This document shows, piece by piece, positions 8,773 through 20,650 of a stretch of 64,000 nucleotides of DNA. Origin of the DNA: Paragyromitra xinjiangensis (Eukaryota; Ascomycota; Pezizomycetes; Pezizales; Discinaceae); assembly GCA_038503065.1 (NCBI GenBank), contig JBCAMK010000001.1:2418001-2482000 (forward strand). Direction: 5' to 3'. Numbering within the stretch: position 1 is the first letter of the stretch; every line of letters starts with the position of its first letter. Under the pieces are notes generated by a model that saw nothing but the letters and a program-made list of their open reading frames with translations, had not been told where the DNA came from and did not search any database. The translations under genes and the position numbers were made by a program.

Positions 8773-10019
8773 TTTTGGGGTTTCGTTGTATATATTTGCT
8801 ATTTACGTTTTTCCTGGTGTTTTGGGGAGTTTAATGGTATTGCTGTGCTATTTCTCTGTGGCGGAATGGCTTGGTGGTTTTATTTAACTATAGCGTACTA
8901 AAAGAATGGCCGCCTATACCCTGCCTAAGTTCTTTAGCTAGGAGATATGAGGTGCCAACCTCACAATTCTTGGTATCACAGGCTTTACCCTCCATACCTA
9001 CCGGCCTGATTCCAGCATACACAACAGACCCAGAAACCGAGCCCCCAAGCAACAGCAGAGATGATTCATCGAGCAGACCGACGAACAAGAAATCTACTGT
9101 ACTGAACTTATGGAGCGCCAAATGAGCTAAAACTTGAATTGGCTGGTGGTAGACCTGGGTGCTGATATGCTTAATTCTAGTGCAGACTCTCAGCACTTGG
9201 GTTAGCACTTGGTACTTGATTTGGTAGATTAATTTATTATTAGTGATCTAATAAAAACCGGGTTACCGCTGGTGGTGGATACTGGTATATACGCTGGATT
9301 CGGGCGTGATATTTCAACCCCACTTAGTTTTTGATATAGTATGTTGTGGGGTCTGCATGCAGATCTACAGTACTAGTGGTATCTTTTATGTTTATTTCCT
9401 ACGATGCTCATTTGATGCCTATCGTATTTGAAGTGTTGATATACCGTGGTGGGTGTCATGGCACTTTAGTCGGGAGTCAGCAGTGCGTGAGCTGCAACTA
9501 GGTAGTGTTAAACAGTGAATTTACAGCTGGTGGTGGGTTCTAAGCTTGTATACGTAGAGCTAGGTTCAATCAGTGGTAAAGTAGGGTTTTGACCTACTTA
9601 CTCTTTTGTAAATTGATATGCAGTATAATCTCCCAATAGGAATATGAAATTGAGCAAACGTATATTCTTATGGAGCGGCTATCCTTATGGGAAGGTGCTG
9701 GGGCACAAAATAATCACAGTCTGGCCTGGTCAACATATTCTCATAGGGCAGATGTTTTTATAGCCCGAATTGTAGAGCGGCGATTATACTGTAGTATATT
9801 GTAAATAGTTAAGGTAACACTTGTGAGGTAGAAACAACCAAGGACTACACGGAGGATAAATGGTTGACCACTTAAAGGAGATAATCCGATGGATAAAGTT
9901 TCCGAGCACAGCACGAAGACGCATTAAGAAAACAGAGATAATACTACATGTACTATTCACAAAGGTAAGCGACGAGCTCACACTACAATGCGAGGGGATA
10001 ATACCTCTCCCACTAACCC
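8773..10019. other. Gene-poor stretch after RPC6
   Basis: AT-rich. It holds several imperfect copies of a GCTGGTGGTGG-like word (near 9143, 9270 and 9531). A plus-strand frame at 8871-9125 ends KKSTVLNLWSAK, looks mildly coding, but is unrecognised. No RNA gene found. Confidence 0.45.
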
Positions 10020-10757
10020 CTACCACGGACCCACAGCCATCGCACGCCCGATATTAGAATTAAATCCCGGATCCTTCGCCAGCTGGACTCTCGCCAACGT
10101 AGCAGACGAGACACGGCTCCGCCATTGAGGACTCATCTTTTTATCATACCGCATCCACAAATTCGGCAAGTACTTCACATCCTGGATACAATAATCCAAT
10201 ATCTCGGATCTCATTGGCCTCTCGTTAAGGATCGTATAACTACCGCCTTTCTCAGGCGCAAATAGACCAACCCCCTCGGCTTTTTTCCTCTGGAACTCAT
10301 ATACGGCCATATGGCCCAGACCCGCATCTTTCGTGATACACCGGTTCAGACCGTTAAGAAACCCTTTACGTCCCCGAGTGGCGAGCTCCATTAGCTGTAG
10401 ATCTTGCACGCCCTGCATGAATACTCCGAAAAGATTGTATAGCGCGTCTGAGTCAGATCTTACGTCGAAAATGCACTTTGGGATGTCGGGGGACTCTAGT
10501 ATGTCTTTGAGTGTTGGTGTGGAGGCTGGGGTGGTTGACGCAGTCGTGAATGCCGCGCTCTTGAGGACGTGGATGTCGATGAGGTAGGTGTGTCTTAGTG
10601 GGAGGACGTAAATTTGGATAATGGTTATAGTCCCTATTCTGCTGAGATTCTCTCCTTCGAGGTCAATGTAGAGAGAGGGTGGGGAGGTGGGGAGGTCACA
10701 GAGTTTTGGGATTATTGAGGATAGTAGGTCGGGGGTGTCGACTAGTGTGTAGTCCAT
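10020..10757 (-). CDS. 3'-5' exonuclease of the DEDDy (RNase D-like) superfamily
   Basis: A single-exon, 245-residue protein starting at the ATG at 10757 (MDYTLVDTPDLLSS). It has the three exonuclease motifs of the DnaQ-like fold: Exo I in LYIDLEGENLSRIGT (D-x-E), Exo II in CIFDVRSDSDALYNLFGV, and Exo III in YCIQDVKYLP with the Y-x3-D spacing of the DEDDy class. The C-terminus ends AVGPW, a common ending in fungal members. The family hydrolyses 3' ends of RNA or DNA; the natural substrate of this stand-alone fungal group is not known to me. No helicase or HRDC domain is attached. The gene is isolated, with deserts on both sides. Confidence 0.82.
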   Translation of the reverse strand: MDYTLVDTPDLLSSIIPKLCDLPTSPPSLYIDLEGENLSRIGTITIIQIYVLPLRHTYLIDIHVLKSAAFTTASTTPASTPTLKDILESPDIPKCIFDVRSDSDALYNLFGVFMQGVQDLQLMELATRGRKGFLNGLNRCITKDAGLGHMAVYEFQRKKAEGVGLFAPEKGGSYTILNERPMRSEILDYCIQDVKYLPNLWMRYDKKMSPQWRSRVSSATLARVQLAKDPGFNSNIGRAMAVGPW

Positions 10758-13305
10758 TGTTTTTGGTTTGGGCAATTGTTGAAATGGATACTTGTAGGCT
10801 GGGAGTTCTGCTCTGGGGTGGTTTTGAGGGAGGTAGAATATATCTTAGGATATATAAGTACTATTTAGAGGTATTAGTAATGGGCCTTCTAAGTAAAAAT
10901 GCAGAAACTAGAGGATTAAACAAGGCTTATGACTGCAAGTTGGCCTTTGACCTACCTTGCGTCTTCTACTAAGTTTTTCAGTCCTTGATTGTTAGGCAGT
11001 TGAAAGCCTTGCTTTAGACTATACTTGGATTAGAGAATAAAATAATACCAGTTTCAATGCACCTTTCCGCCTGTACTCTAATTCCTGCACTTTCCCGTAC
11101 ACCTCCCCTTTTTTGGGTTAGATCAAGTCTATATAATATATCAAAGACTGCAGTGCTCTGCCTAATACCTTGAAAGCAGCTATCCGTTATAGTAAGCCTT
11201 AAAGTTAGACGAAATGCGATATGGAGAGGGTACGCCTGAAAATTGCTTATTCGATGAGAATCTTTGAGGCGGCGAGACATGCAGATTCAGGATCTAGTTA
11301 TTGAAGGGAGCCTTTCTGCCATTTGGTTGAACCTACCTGTTTTGCTAAATGCGGCGGAGGCGGGTATTGGCGGCTTCTCAGCTCCTGGTAGGGCTGGACG
11401 TATATTTAAGTTTTCTATTTGTTTTTGGTCGCCTGAGTCATGTTAGTAGCGCTTTATGGTCGTCGTATGTGCTAAGTATGTCAGATTATATGTTGGTTAT
11501 CTAGTTGGCACATCATACTACCTGCAACCCTAATCTCCGTTAATTTTTTCGACATAGCCTAGCGGCACGGAGATTAAGCCCCTACTTTATACACCTGTGT
11601 TATACTTCTAGCTATTTTGTCCAACTGCTTTTCAAGTCCCTATTGGGCTTTGAGTATACGTAAGGGGTGCATGAAAAGCGAAAGGAGGAAAGATAGGTGG
11701 TTATAGATCAGGTACCAGCTGTATTCTAACACTACAGACTAGGGTTATCAGCATTCACAAGTATATCGATTACACTAAGGGCCTTATCACTAATAAGTTT
11801 ACCATCCCACTTTGTCCTAACCCAAGAGTCTCGGCCTCTAAGGCATCATTGTAGTCATTGTTCAGCTACCCGCTATCGATCATTGACACCTATAACCCTA
11901 ACCCAGCTATGTTCCCATGGCCGGTGTTAGAGTATCTCTCACGGCAGTAATCCCCTGCACATCCACGTTAACCTCTAGTACTGGGTATTGATATGTTGTG
12001 CCCTACCGTATAACGGCTGAAGAGAGCTGTTTTGGGGCCCAGTTGTTCAAAGAACTAGGTAGTTCAAAGGTCATTGTTGAGTATTAATATTACATCGACA
12101 TCCTTAAGCTATCAAATTCCAATCTCCACACAACCACCCTACATCCCAGGCATGTCTACCCCTATCTCAACCGCCCCAATCAACGTTCACCAAGCAACCC
12201 ATTTTACCATTCACCTATCCCCACCACAAACCCCCGAAACAAAGTACCACATCCCAATCCTCGACAGACATATTCATAAGTATTTTCTCCATTACAAGAA
12301 CGAGATACAAACTTGTACACCATTCACGCCAGCCCTCTACCTCGCTGCCTAGCTAAACCGCAGTACCATGTTACAGTCCCAACGTTAATCCTTTTAACCT
12401 TAGTGGACTGAGCCGCCGTCGCTTCGTGGACTTTATTGTTATCCAAACCAGAGCTCAGAGCGGGGGGGTTTCAGGGCATTCCCGAAGTGAGGGTGGGGAA
12501 GGATGATGGCGATAAGGGATGTCAAGTAAAGCGCGTTCTAGTAGCCTATGGATGAAGTATAACCGGACAGAAGTTAACATTTAGTTTATAGGATGTTTGC
12601 TCCGGGCCTGAGGGAGTTTAATATGTGGTCCAACGACATGCTGCGGTGCGTTAACAACGATTTGATGTTTGATTGACAATAGGATGAGGGGATGGGGAGT
12701 AGAAGTAGAAGAAGTGGGTGAGGAGGAACAGAAAGGGGAAAAACCCTTATTTCAATCCGCGGTACTAGTGTCATTTTATTAAGCGTTGTAGGGAATCAGA
12801 AGCTATTACTTCATACAGTTACTAGAGAAAGAGGGCACCAAGAAGAACATGTAAAAATAGGCGGCTTAAAATTCTATGTTACAGCACGGCCACTATAAGA
12901 ATATGAAGTAGGGTAAACTTATTCTTACAAAGCAGATATTCCTAACCAAGTACTGGCATATAAAACTCTATCTAGCCAGCCTAGATGGCTACAGGACATA
13001 CCTTACAGTCTGGATTCTGGGTGACTATACTACTAACACTAAGTATAGACCCAACAAGCGAGCGTAAAGGTTCCCATCAGCCACCCCCAATATGTGAAAA
13101 GAATACGCATTAACATGATATTACACTACACAACACCCGAGTGACCCCTCATGGTCCACCTATCACCAACCAACCCTGCTACCACCCCACCTACTACCAC
13201 CTCAAATCTACTTCATCCGACTCAACAGATCCAAATCCATGCATAACGCCACAAGCCAGTCGTAACCGCAGACACAAGAAAACCCAAACAATGCATCACC
13301 CCCAA
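10758..13305. other. Gene desert between exonuclease and SERINC
   Basis: About 2.5 kb of AT-rich sequence with many stops on both strands. A Pro/Thr/His-rich plus-strand frame at 12152-12352 (starting MSTPISTAPINVHQ) is open but unrecognised and lacks splice or homology support. The 3' UTR of the SERINC gene lies at the right edge. No intact mobile element was seen. Confidence 0.5.
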
Positions 13306-14841
13306 CTAAAACCTATCCGGAAAAACCACCGGCGCAACCAAAGTCCACGTATAAAGCGCATAACAAACCCACGCACTAACAATCTTAACCCAACTAGCCG
13401 CATACGTCCTCCCCACTGGCTGAAAACTCTCCTCATCCGACTTCCCCGGCTCCAAACTCATCGTCAACAGCGTCGCCGTCCAGGCAGTCGCCAAGAAGAA
13501 GATAATATGGAAGCCGGTATAACTATACTGAGCACCGAACTTCTCGTCATCAGTACCTCTATGGTCGTCATCATCGTCTTCGTCGTCGAGTGCGCTAGCA
13601 GGGAGGGAGCCGTCTTCGACAGCGCGACGGAGAGCCCGGGCTCGCATTTCGGAGCGGGAGGGCTCGGTGGTGACTAAGCCGTGTTCACCGTCGGAGAGGG
13701 AGGCGTACCCGCCGTTGGAGGGGGAGTGGGTGCCTTTTGAGAGGGGGTTGACGCCCTGGGAGGCTGCGCGAGTGGTGGTGTATGCGATTGTGAGGAAGGT
13801 GACGATTGCGCCGAGGACGATGGAGGCGGTACGAGTGCCGCGGGCGCGGAGGAGGGGGTTGCATTGTTTGTCGTCGGGTTCCATGGAGACGGCGGACATG
13901 GTGAGGTAGGTGCAGTAGATGGCGACCATGGCGGATTGGGCGAGGCCGGCTTGGGAGTTGTATTCTTGTACGGTTGGGTGTACGGAGATGGCGGAGACAA
14001 TGAGAAGGAGAAGGAAGTTGATGGTTATTGCGGCTTGGTTCATGGAGCAGCCGCTGCCGGCGAAGAAGATGTACATGAGGATGGTGAGGCCCAGGGAGCC
14101 GATGTACATTCCCATGGTGCTGCCAAGGAGGATTCCGCGCCAGACCTTGGAGTCGGATTCTTCGATTTTCTCAAGGCAGGTTTCGGCCCATGTGTGTGCG
14201 AGGTCGACTAGGAGGATGAGGCCGAGGAGGAGGAAGAGCATGGCGCCAATGAGGGCGAAGTAGTCGCCCCAGACGAGGAAGAAGCCTTCTGGGATGAGGA
14301 AGGTGAGGACGATCAGAAGAAGCCAGGCGATAATCTTAGGCCCCCAGTATCCATTTTGGATAGCAGCCCGTCCATCACGGGTGTTATTGACGCCTACGAG
14401 AATGATTGCAAGGATGGCGTGGAAGACGCCGAGCGCGAACTGGATACGGTTGACAGCAACGTAGCCGTAGCACTGCTCGCCGAGACAGGAAATGGGGAAG
14501 TAGTCAAGAGTTAGGTGTTCGAGCTTCTTGATCGCCCAGGGCGTGAGCATGATCCATGAAAGGATGCAGTTGACGAGGAAGATCAGGGCGTACGCGATCC
14601 TCGTGGCAGAGCTGACGGTGTTAGTCTCCAAATGTCTGTAGTTTGAGAGAGATCAGGGACCATACCTGCTGTTACATTTCCCACAGGCGCTGCATAGAGC
14701 TGAGCAGGCGGCGGCACCACAGCATGATGCGGCAAAGGACCCGACCTAGCTATGTTAGTGAAGTCAAAGAGCAGCGCCACGAGTACCAACCGTGTAGAGA
14801 CTGGGAACGGCGAGGAGAGGGATAGAGAGCAGAGCGCCCAT
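13306..14841 (-). CDS. TMS1: SERINC/TMS1 family membrane protein
   Basis: A 478-residue multi-pass protein in three exons: 14841-14791, 14745-14666 and 14611-13306, with introns of 45 and 54 nt. The join gives the diagnostic start MGALLSIPLLAVPSLYT followed by a cysteine-rich segment (SFAASCCGAAACSALC, CSACGKCN) and SATRIAYALIFLVN. About ten to eleven hydrophobic segments follow, with motifs such as YGYVAVNRIQFALG, YWGPKIIAWLLLIV and YLTMSAVSMEPDD. A hydrophilic loop near residues 310-380 holds an acidic run. In animals SERINC proteins act as lipid scramblases or in serine incorporation; the role of fungal TMS1 is less clear. It is divergent from OTC. Confidence 0.93.
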
Positions 14842-15235
14842 GATGGTGATCGAGGACTGTTTGTATCGATCTGAGTGTTGGTGGAGTTGTGTATGGAGGA
14901 GAGAGAGAGTGAAGTCGGACCTTGAAATGATGGCTTACGTCAACTCCACGTGACTCTTGGCATGCAGCAAGCGGGTATTTCCTGTCCCTAAGAAGAAGGT
15001 GGGGGGATTTTATTACTATTCGCATTAGCTGAGGGCTGTGAATAGTGGAATAATATATCTGTACGTGTAGCTATTACTTGAATGTACAGTGGCTCAAGTG
15101 CAGACTTTTCTCTCCTTTAATTGACTCAATTGGGGTTTTCTACATGTATTTATTCGACGGTTAAATCCTTCAAACGATCATTCCCACTATCTCTCTCCTC
15201 CATCACTCTCTCCCACCACCTCCTCCACCACCGCA
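14842..15235. promoter_or_regulatory. Divergent promoter of TMS1 and OTC
   Basis: 394 bp between the two start codons. Contains a perfect TGACTCA at 15122-15128 and a CACGTGACTC word near 14948. The OTC-proximal 60 bp are strongly CT-rich, a usual fungal core-promoter feature. Confidence 0.6.
15122..15128 (+). promoter_or_regulatory. TGACTCA, Gcn4/CPC1-type site
   Basis: A perfect bZIP site 108 bp upstream of the OTC start codon. Gcn4/CPC1/CpcA proteins bind TGACTCA to induce amino-acid biosynthesis genes under starvation, and arginine-pathway genes are classical targets. Binding here is inferred. Confidence 0.55.
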
Positions 15236-16295
15236 ATGGCTTCAACTCTCCGCCTCTCCGCCCGCTCCCTCCCCGCCCTCCGCCGCCTCTCTACCCAATC
15301 CCGCCAGCCCCGCCACTTCCTCTCAATCGCCGACCTCTCCCCCCCCGAACTCCAATCCCTCATCCAACAAGCCCGCACCGCCAAACATGCCATCAAAACC
15401 CAAACCCCCCTCCCCACCCCCCTCTCCGGCCAAACAATCGCCATGCTATTCTCCAAGCGCTCCACACGAACCCGCGTATCTACCGAATCCGCCGTAGTCC
15501 ACCTCGGCGGACACCCCATGTTCCTCGGCAAAGACGACATCCAACTCGGCGTACCTCCCCCAACTCCCCTACTACCACACCCACTAACAAAACCAGGTAA
15601 ACGAAACCCTCCGCGACACCTCAATCGTCATATCCTCCATGACATCCAGCATAGTCGCCCGAGTAGGCGCCCACAGCGACATCACCTCCCTCGCCGCCAC
15701 CTCCTCCGTCCCCATCATCAACGCCCTCTCCGACTCCTTCCACCCCCTGCAGGCCATCACCGACGTCCTCACCATCAGCGAACACTTTCCGTCGTTCCAG
15801 GGCCTCAAGCTCGCTTGGGTCGGCGACGCAAATAACGTTCTATACGACCTTGCGATTGCCTGCGGGAAGCTCGGGATCAATGTTTCGATCGCTACGCCGA
15901 GCGTCTACCCTATGGATGCGGACATGCTCGCTCTTGCGCGGGAGGCGGCGAAGCAGACGGGTGCCGTGGTGGAGACTACGCATGTTCCGGAGGAGGCGGT
16001 GAAGGGTGCGAATCTGATCGTGACGGATACGTGGGTGTCGATGGGACAGGAGGATGAGAAGGCGGTGAGGTTGGAGCGGTTTAAGGGGTTTCAGGTGTCG
16101 GAGGAACTAGCGAAGCGGGGAGGTGCGGATAAAGGGTGGAGGTTTATGCATTGTTTGCCGAGGAAGCAGGAGGAGGTTACGGATGAGGTGTTTTACTCAA
16201 AGAGGAGCTTGGTGTTCCCTGAGGCGGAGAATAGGTTGTATGCGGCTATTGCTGCGTTGGAGGCGTTTGTGGTGAAGAAGGGGGAGTTCGTGTAG
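15236..16295 (+). CDS. argB: Ornithine carbamoyltransferase, mitochondrial
   Basis: A 337-residue enzyme that joins ornithine and carbamoyl phosphate to make citrulline in arginine biosynthesis. Two exons (15236-15550 and 15597-16295) flank a 46-nt phase-0 intron. The N-terminus (MASTLRLSARSLPALRRLST) is rich in Arg, Ser and Leu without acids, as in a mitochondrial transit peptide. The carbamoyl-phosphate loop SKRSTRTR, the HLGGHPMFLG segment, the ornithine-loop VSMGQEDE and the catalytic HCLPR are all present. Length is normal for the mature enzyme plus a presequence. Its 3' end is convergent with the F-box gene, with only 73 bp between stop codons. A Gcn4-type site lies in the promoter. Confidence 0.96.
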
Positions 16296-16368
16296 TTGTT
16301 GATTGCTGTATCTCTATGCTATTTCAAAGCAACTACAAAAGTTTGATATCAATAAAAAAAGTCTTAAT

Positions 16369-18183
16369 CTAATTACTATTCGTAGCTCTCCACCTCCCGT
16401 CTATCCTCCCATCATATAACCCTGCACTCCCCATCTCACTCTCTGGACCCTGTCTATACATCGTCCCCGTCCACCCAAACTCATACATCGTGAGTCTAGT
16501 CCCTACATCCTTCGCCGCGCTCACCGCCGCCTTCCTCACACTCACACTCGGCTGTACCAACGGCGGCGGGCTCAACGGCCTCACTATCCTCCGCTCCGTC
16601 CCCACAAAATCCATCCCCCAGACTCGCCCCTGCACCCCCGCATAAACCGCCTTCCCACTAGCTCCTACCGCAAGCGAGTATATCGGAGACTCCCAGTCCG
16701 CTGAATTACTATGAGAACGGTAGCGCGTAGGCGGAGAGAGATATGTCGCCCAGCCCGGGGAGCTAGAGTGAGCATAGTCGTAGACGCCGCTCATGCGCAG
16801 GTCGAATATCTTGAGGATGCAGTGACGGCCGCCGCCGACGATGAAGCGTTGGCGGCCGAGGGGAGCGAGGGAGTAGATGGGGGTTTGTGCGTCTATTGGG
16901 TCGGCGTATGTAGCTACGAATTGAGCTGGGGAGCGGAGGTCGTGGAGTCTAGGCTGTTAGTAGGTTATGGAGTGGTAGGGGGAGGGGGGAAGGTACCTGG
17001 TTACGCCGTCGTACCAGCCTCCGAGGAAGGTTTCACCGGCGTTTTCGGGCGTGCCGGTGCTGGTTGGGAGTGATGCTGTGGCGTATACGCTCATGGTTTT
17101 GGTTCCGGTACATTCAGTTGCTGAGAATGTTCGGATGGGGGTTTTTCGGATTCCGTCGTCGGGGGAGATGGTGAATATGGCAAGGGGGTCTGGGCTGGTA
17201 GTTCCTAGTGCTAGGAGTGAGGGTGATAGAAATGTCGTCTTCCATGGTATCTCGCCTTCTGTCAGGATGAGCTCTGATATTGGGTTGACTGTTGGGAGTT
17301 GCGGTGTTGATGGACCAGACGACTCGGGGGTGCTGATGGGATAGAGGGCGATATTGGAGTTACTCAAAACCGCGCTCATCATCCCATTGCCTTCACGATG
17401 TAGTAAAGACGCAGACTTAACCGTAAGACCGCCAGTTTCATATCTCTCCAACACATCCGACTTCCCAATCCTCGCCGCATCTCCATCAGTCCTCAATCCC
17501 ACCATTTCCAACTTCCCATTCGCCCTCCCAACAATCGCCACCTCCCCCTTCTCATACCCACCCTTCTCACCGTGCTGTAGAAGCTGCAAAGCCGTAACGT
17601 CGTCTCTCCCAGCCCTTTCAGCTCTATCCTCAAACCCCCACCATCTCTCTTCATCACTACCTTTACACTTCTTCAAGACCAAATCCGGCCCAGCCCCAAT
17701 CGCCAACACCTCCTCTCCACTCCCCCACACGGACTCATAGACATCCAAAACAGGAAGATACTTCATCGTCTGCCTCCCTCTACTCCCACCAGGGACCCAC
17801 TGCCATCTCCTCGGTGGCTCAACCCTCCTCCCCCATGTAGCAGCCCTCGGACCAGTAGGAACATAGATCCCCACCTCTGGCTCCAACACACGCGCAATAA
17901 ACCCCCGTCGCTGCCAGTTCCGTCGAACGAGTGTTTGTTCTTGCACCCATGTAAGCCAGTCTGTAGGTTGAATCGTGCGATGGCGTGACTGCGACTCGCG
18001 GATAACCTCAGCGTGGAAGCTGGGGAATCGTGTTTGTAGAAATACGCGCCAGCCCTCGGTGGTGATGAAAGAGTGGAGTGATTTGCAGGTTGCGGAGAAG
18101 GAGGCGAGGGAGGGGACGGGGAGGTGTGAGGTGATTATGTGGAGGATATCGTATGGGAGGGTGGAGAGAGTTGGTGTTGGCAT
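16369..18183 (-). CDS. F-box protein with WD40-like C-terminal part
   Basis: A 588-residue protein in two exons (18183-16997 and 16948-16369, 48-nt intron). The F-box lies at about residues 5-45: LSTLPYDILHIITSHLP, then LASFSATCKSLHSF. F-box proteins recruit substrates to SCF ubiquitin ligases through Skp1. The rest contains loosely repeated blade-like segments, for example VAIVGRANGKLEMVGLRTD, TFLGGWYDGVTRLHDLRSP and FIVGGGRHCILKIFDLR, consistent with a diverged WD40 propeller. The substrate is unknown. The start at MPTPTLSTLPYD places the F-box at the very N-terminus, as usual; open frame continues upstream but looks non-coding. Confidence 0.85.
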
Positions 18184-18334
18184 TCTTTTTTTTTTTGGTG
18201 GTGGTGGAGGTACTTTGTGAGGTGGATTGTTATCGATACTGCAGGTTGAGATCAATCCGGGATATGGTCCGAATACGAGACGAGGCCCCGATGCAAACTT
18301 CCCCGCAACTGCAACTGCCAACACCAAATCCCAA
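18184..18334. promoter_or_regulatory. Compact divergent promoter, F-box gene and UPF0538 gene
   Basis: Only 151 bp lie between the two start codons. A T-run of about a dozen bases sits directly upstream of the F-box ATG (18185-18196), followed by GGT/GGA repeats. Confidence 0.55.
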
Positions 18335-18938
18335 ATGGCATCCGAGGATGCTGCTGCAGCGCTCTATCTCCCGCGTAAGTCTCTTCTTCTAGGTGTAGTC
18401 GTCGCTAATGTTTTAGTCACCGATTCAACCCTGACCGTGCGGGTGATTAAGAACTTCCCGTACAGGACGACGAGGAATTTGGTTCTGCATCATTTGGATT
18501 TGACGACGCTGACAGTGGGGGAGTTGAAGGAGATTGCGAAGAAGGGTATGAGCTTTCTATCTGCGTTTGGGTTGTGGCTGAGTTTGTGTAGAGGTGCTGG
18601 TTAGGCCTGGATGGAAGCCGTATAAGAATGTTGATTTGGGTATTGTTTAATCCTCAGAGTTCTACGGGTAGTGTGCTGACGGTTTGAAGATACCCTTAAA
18701 CTATACACAAAGGCGCAGGGCACAAAAACACAGAATTTGATCATCAATATGGAGGATAGGGACGATGAACTCATCTTCCGTGATGATAACAAGACTCTTG
18801 CTGATTATGGCTGTGGTATGTTTTCTTCTACCCTTATATACTCTGGCTAATCACTGAATAGAGCACGAGACTGAGATCTCTTTCTTCAATATGAAGGACT
18901 ATCTCGAATTCAAAGCCAATCCGGAAGAGAAATGGTAG
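18335..18938 (+). CDS. UPF0538 (C2orf76 homologue)
   Basis: A 139-residue protein in five exons: 18335-18374, 18417-18545, 18592-18639, 18690-18815 and 18862-18938. The joined protein has the family landmarks: TLTVRVIKNFPYRTTRNLVL, then VRPGWKPYKNVDLDTLKLYT, IFRDDNKTLADYGCEHETE and the C-terminus YLEFKANPEEKW. The family is predicted to have a ubiquitin-like fold; its molecular role is not established. Four introns in a 420-nt CDS make this the most intron-dense gene in the window. Only the spliced form gives the full domain. Confidence 0.88.
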
Positions 18939-19690
18939 TCTATATGAACTGACCGCAACAGCTAGTACTAGTCTTGGAAACTTGTGCTGGGCCCTTTGAT
19001 GGGTGTTGTATGTGCTGAGGAGATGTTGCTGGGCACCTAAGATCTGTGAATGGTGTTGGTTAGGCTTATGGGTTGTATGTGAAGGCTGCGAGTCTCGCCT
19101 GGTATGGTGGATAGGCAGGCTGGAATATAGACCAAAGTATCACACTGGCCTGTTGAAAATTGTCACTTTGGTCATTGCCTATACTCGCTGCATAATGTGA
19201 TATATTTATCTGGCAAGGAGGTGGATTAGAATAGCACTGGGACCTCATCCAATGGGCGAGTGATGATACATGACCTGGCCCTCTACTGGCATCCCAAAAT
19301 ACTCTCCAAGATACTAGAATTGCAGCACGATATCATTTCCGAAACACCAAGAACCGAACATGAGCAAGATTGCAAGAAAAACCTCTACTCTACCGATGAT
19401 GAAAAACACAACCGTGGCGCAGTGACTTTGCCCTCCCGCCCCACCATTCAGGTGCATGCAGACCCCAGCACGCAACTAATCAGCGAGTCTAGGTGTCGCT
19501 CTGTCACTACAATTTGTAAGAAAACGGATATCCCCGCGGCCTCCATCTTCACCCCACCTATCTAACAATTCCGTCATAACCCCTCTTTCATAAACCCGCT
19601 CCACCCTCCTCTTCCTCTTCTTCTCAAACCCGCTCAAATCTTCTCACCAACTCTATACTATCTCACCCGTATATATAAATCACATTCAAA
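18939..19690. promoter_or_regulatory. Intergenic with SOD1 promoter
   Basis: Holds the 3' UTR of the UPF0538 gene and the SOD1 promoter. The last 110 bases before the SOD1 ATG are strongly CT-rich, and a TATATATAAAT word sits at about 19671, roughly 20 bases before the ATG. A CT-rich leader close to the ATG is typical of highly expressed fungal genes. Confidence 0.5.
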
Positions 19691-20382
19691 ATGGTTAAGG
19701 CTGGTATGTAGTTTCGTTTTTTTAGATGAGACGGTATAACCGAGGATGGAGATGAGATGGAGGATCTACAATTCCACCTCATCTCACCTTATCCTCATTC
19801 ATCTCCACCGACCCAATGCTAACTAACCTCTCCCAGTCGCTGTCGTCCGCGGAGACTCAAACGTGAAGGGGACCGTGACCTTTGAACAAGCAGATGAATC
19901 CTCTCCAACCACCATCACCTACGAAATCACTGGCAATGACAGTAACGCCAAGCGAGGAATGCACATCCACCAATTCGGTGACAACACCAATGGATGCACT
20001 TCTGCTGGACCCCACTTCAACCCGCAGGGAAAGGAGCACGGTGCCCCAGATGATGCGGAAAGACATGTTGGTGATCTAGGGAACTTCAATACCGATGCCC
20101 AGGGGAATGCGAAGGGTACTGTCACGGATAGATTGATTAAGTTGATTGGACCTGAGAGTGTTCTTGGGGTGTGTTCTCCTCTGTTTTGTGGATTTGTGCA
20201 GGGCTGATTGGTTAGCGTACGGTTGTCGTACATGCTGGTACCGATGATCTTGGGAAGGGAGATAATGCCGAGTCGAAGAAGACGGGCAATGCTGGTGCTC
20301 GTCCGGCTTGTGGTAGGTTCATATGAATGGGTTTAGTGGGCAGTACTAACATACACTAGGTGTTATTGGAATCGCTGCTTAA
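19691..20382 (+). CDS. SOD1: Cu/Zn superoxide dismutase
   Basis: A 154-residue cytosolic enzyme that converts superoxide to hydrogen peroxide and oxygen. Four exons: 19691-19703, 19837-20168, 20216-20312 and 20360-20382. Exon 1 is only 13 nt (MVKA plus one base) and exon 4 is 23 nt (ending GVIGIAA). Metal ligands are visible in [20 protein letters not shown] (Cu and bridging His, first disulphide Cys), ERHVGDLGN (Zn) and [12 protein letters not shown] (last Cu His and active-site region). The second disulphide Cys is in GARPACGVIG. No secretion signal, so this is the intracellular form. Confidence 0.96.
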
Positions 20383-20650
20383 GTGGGACTTGAGATGCCA
20401 AATGCACAATCGCATACCAGTGGTATGGCTGCGTATTAAATAAGGGTGGATGTTGTCTTATGGGCGCGTTGTAGTCTTTAGCGATTGTGTAGGAGAAAAT
20501 TCACGAGTATTCTCTTTGGTGAACTAGTGATATTACACCAAGACTATGGAGTTCGTAGAACAGTGATTGCAGCTTAGTAACAGCTACTTATCGAAACTTA
20601 CCCAGTATAGAACCGTAGTACATCTCAACACACCTATCCACCCACAGCAA

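Noticed and set aside
13667..14263. Several long plus-strand frames opposite the SERINC gene
   Set aside because: They are shadows of the GC-rich coding strand; the minus strand has a recognised protein with proper introns.
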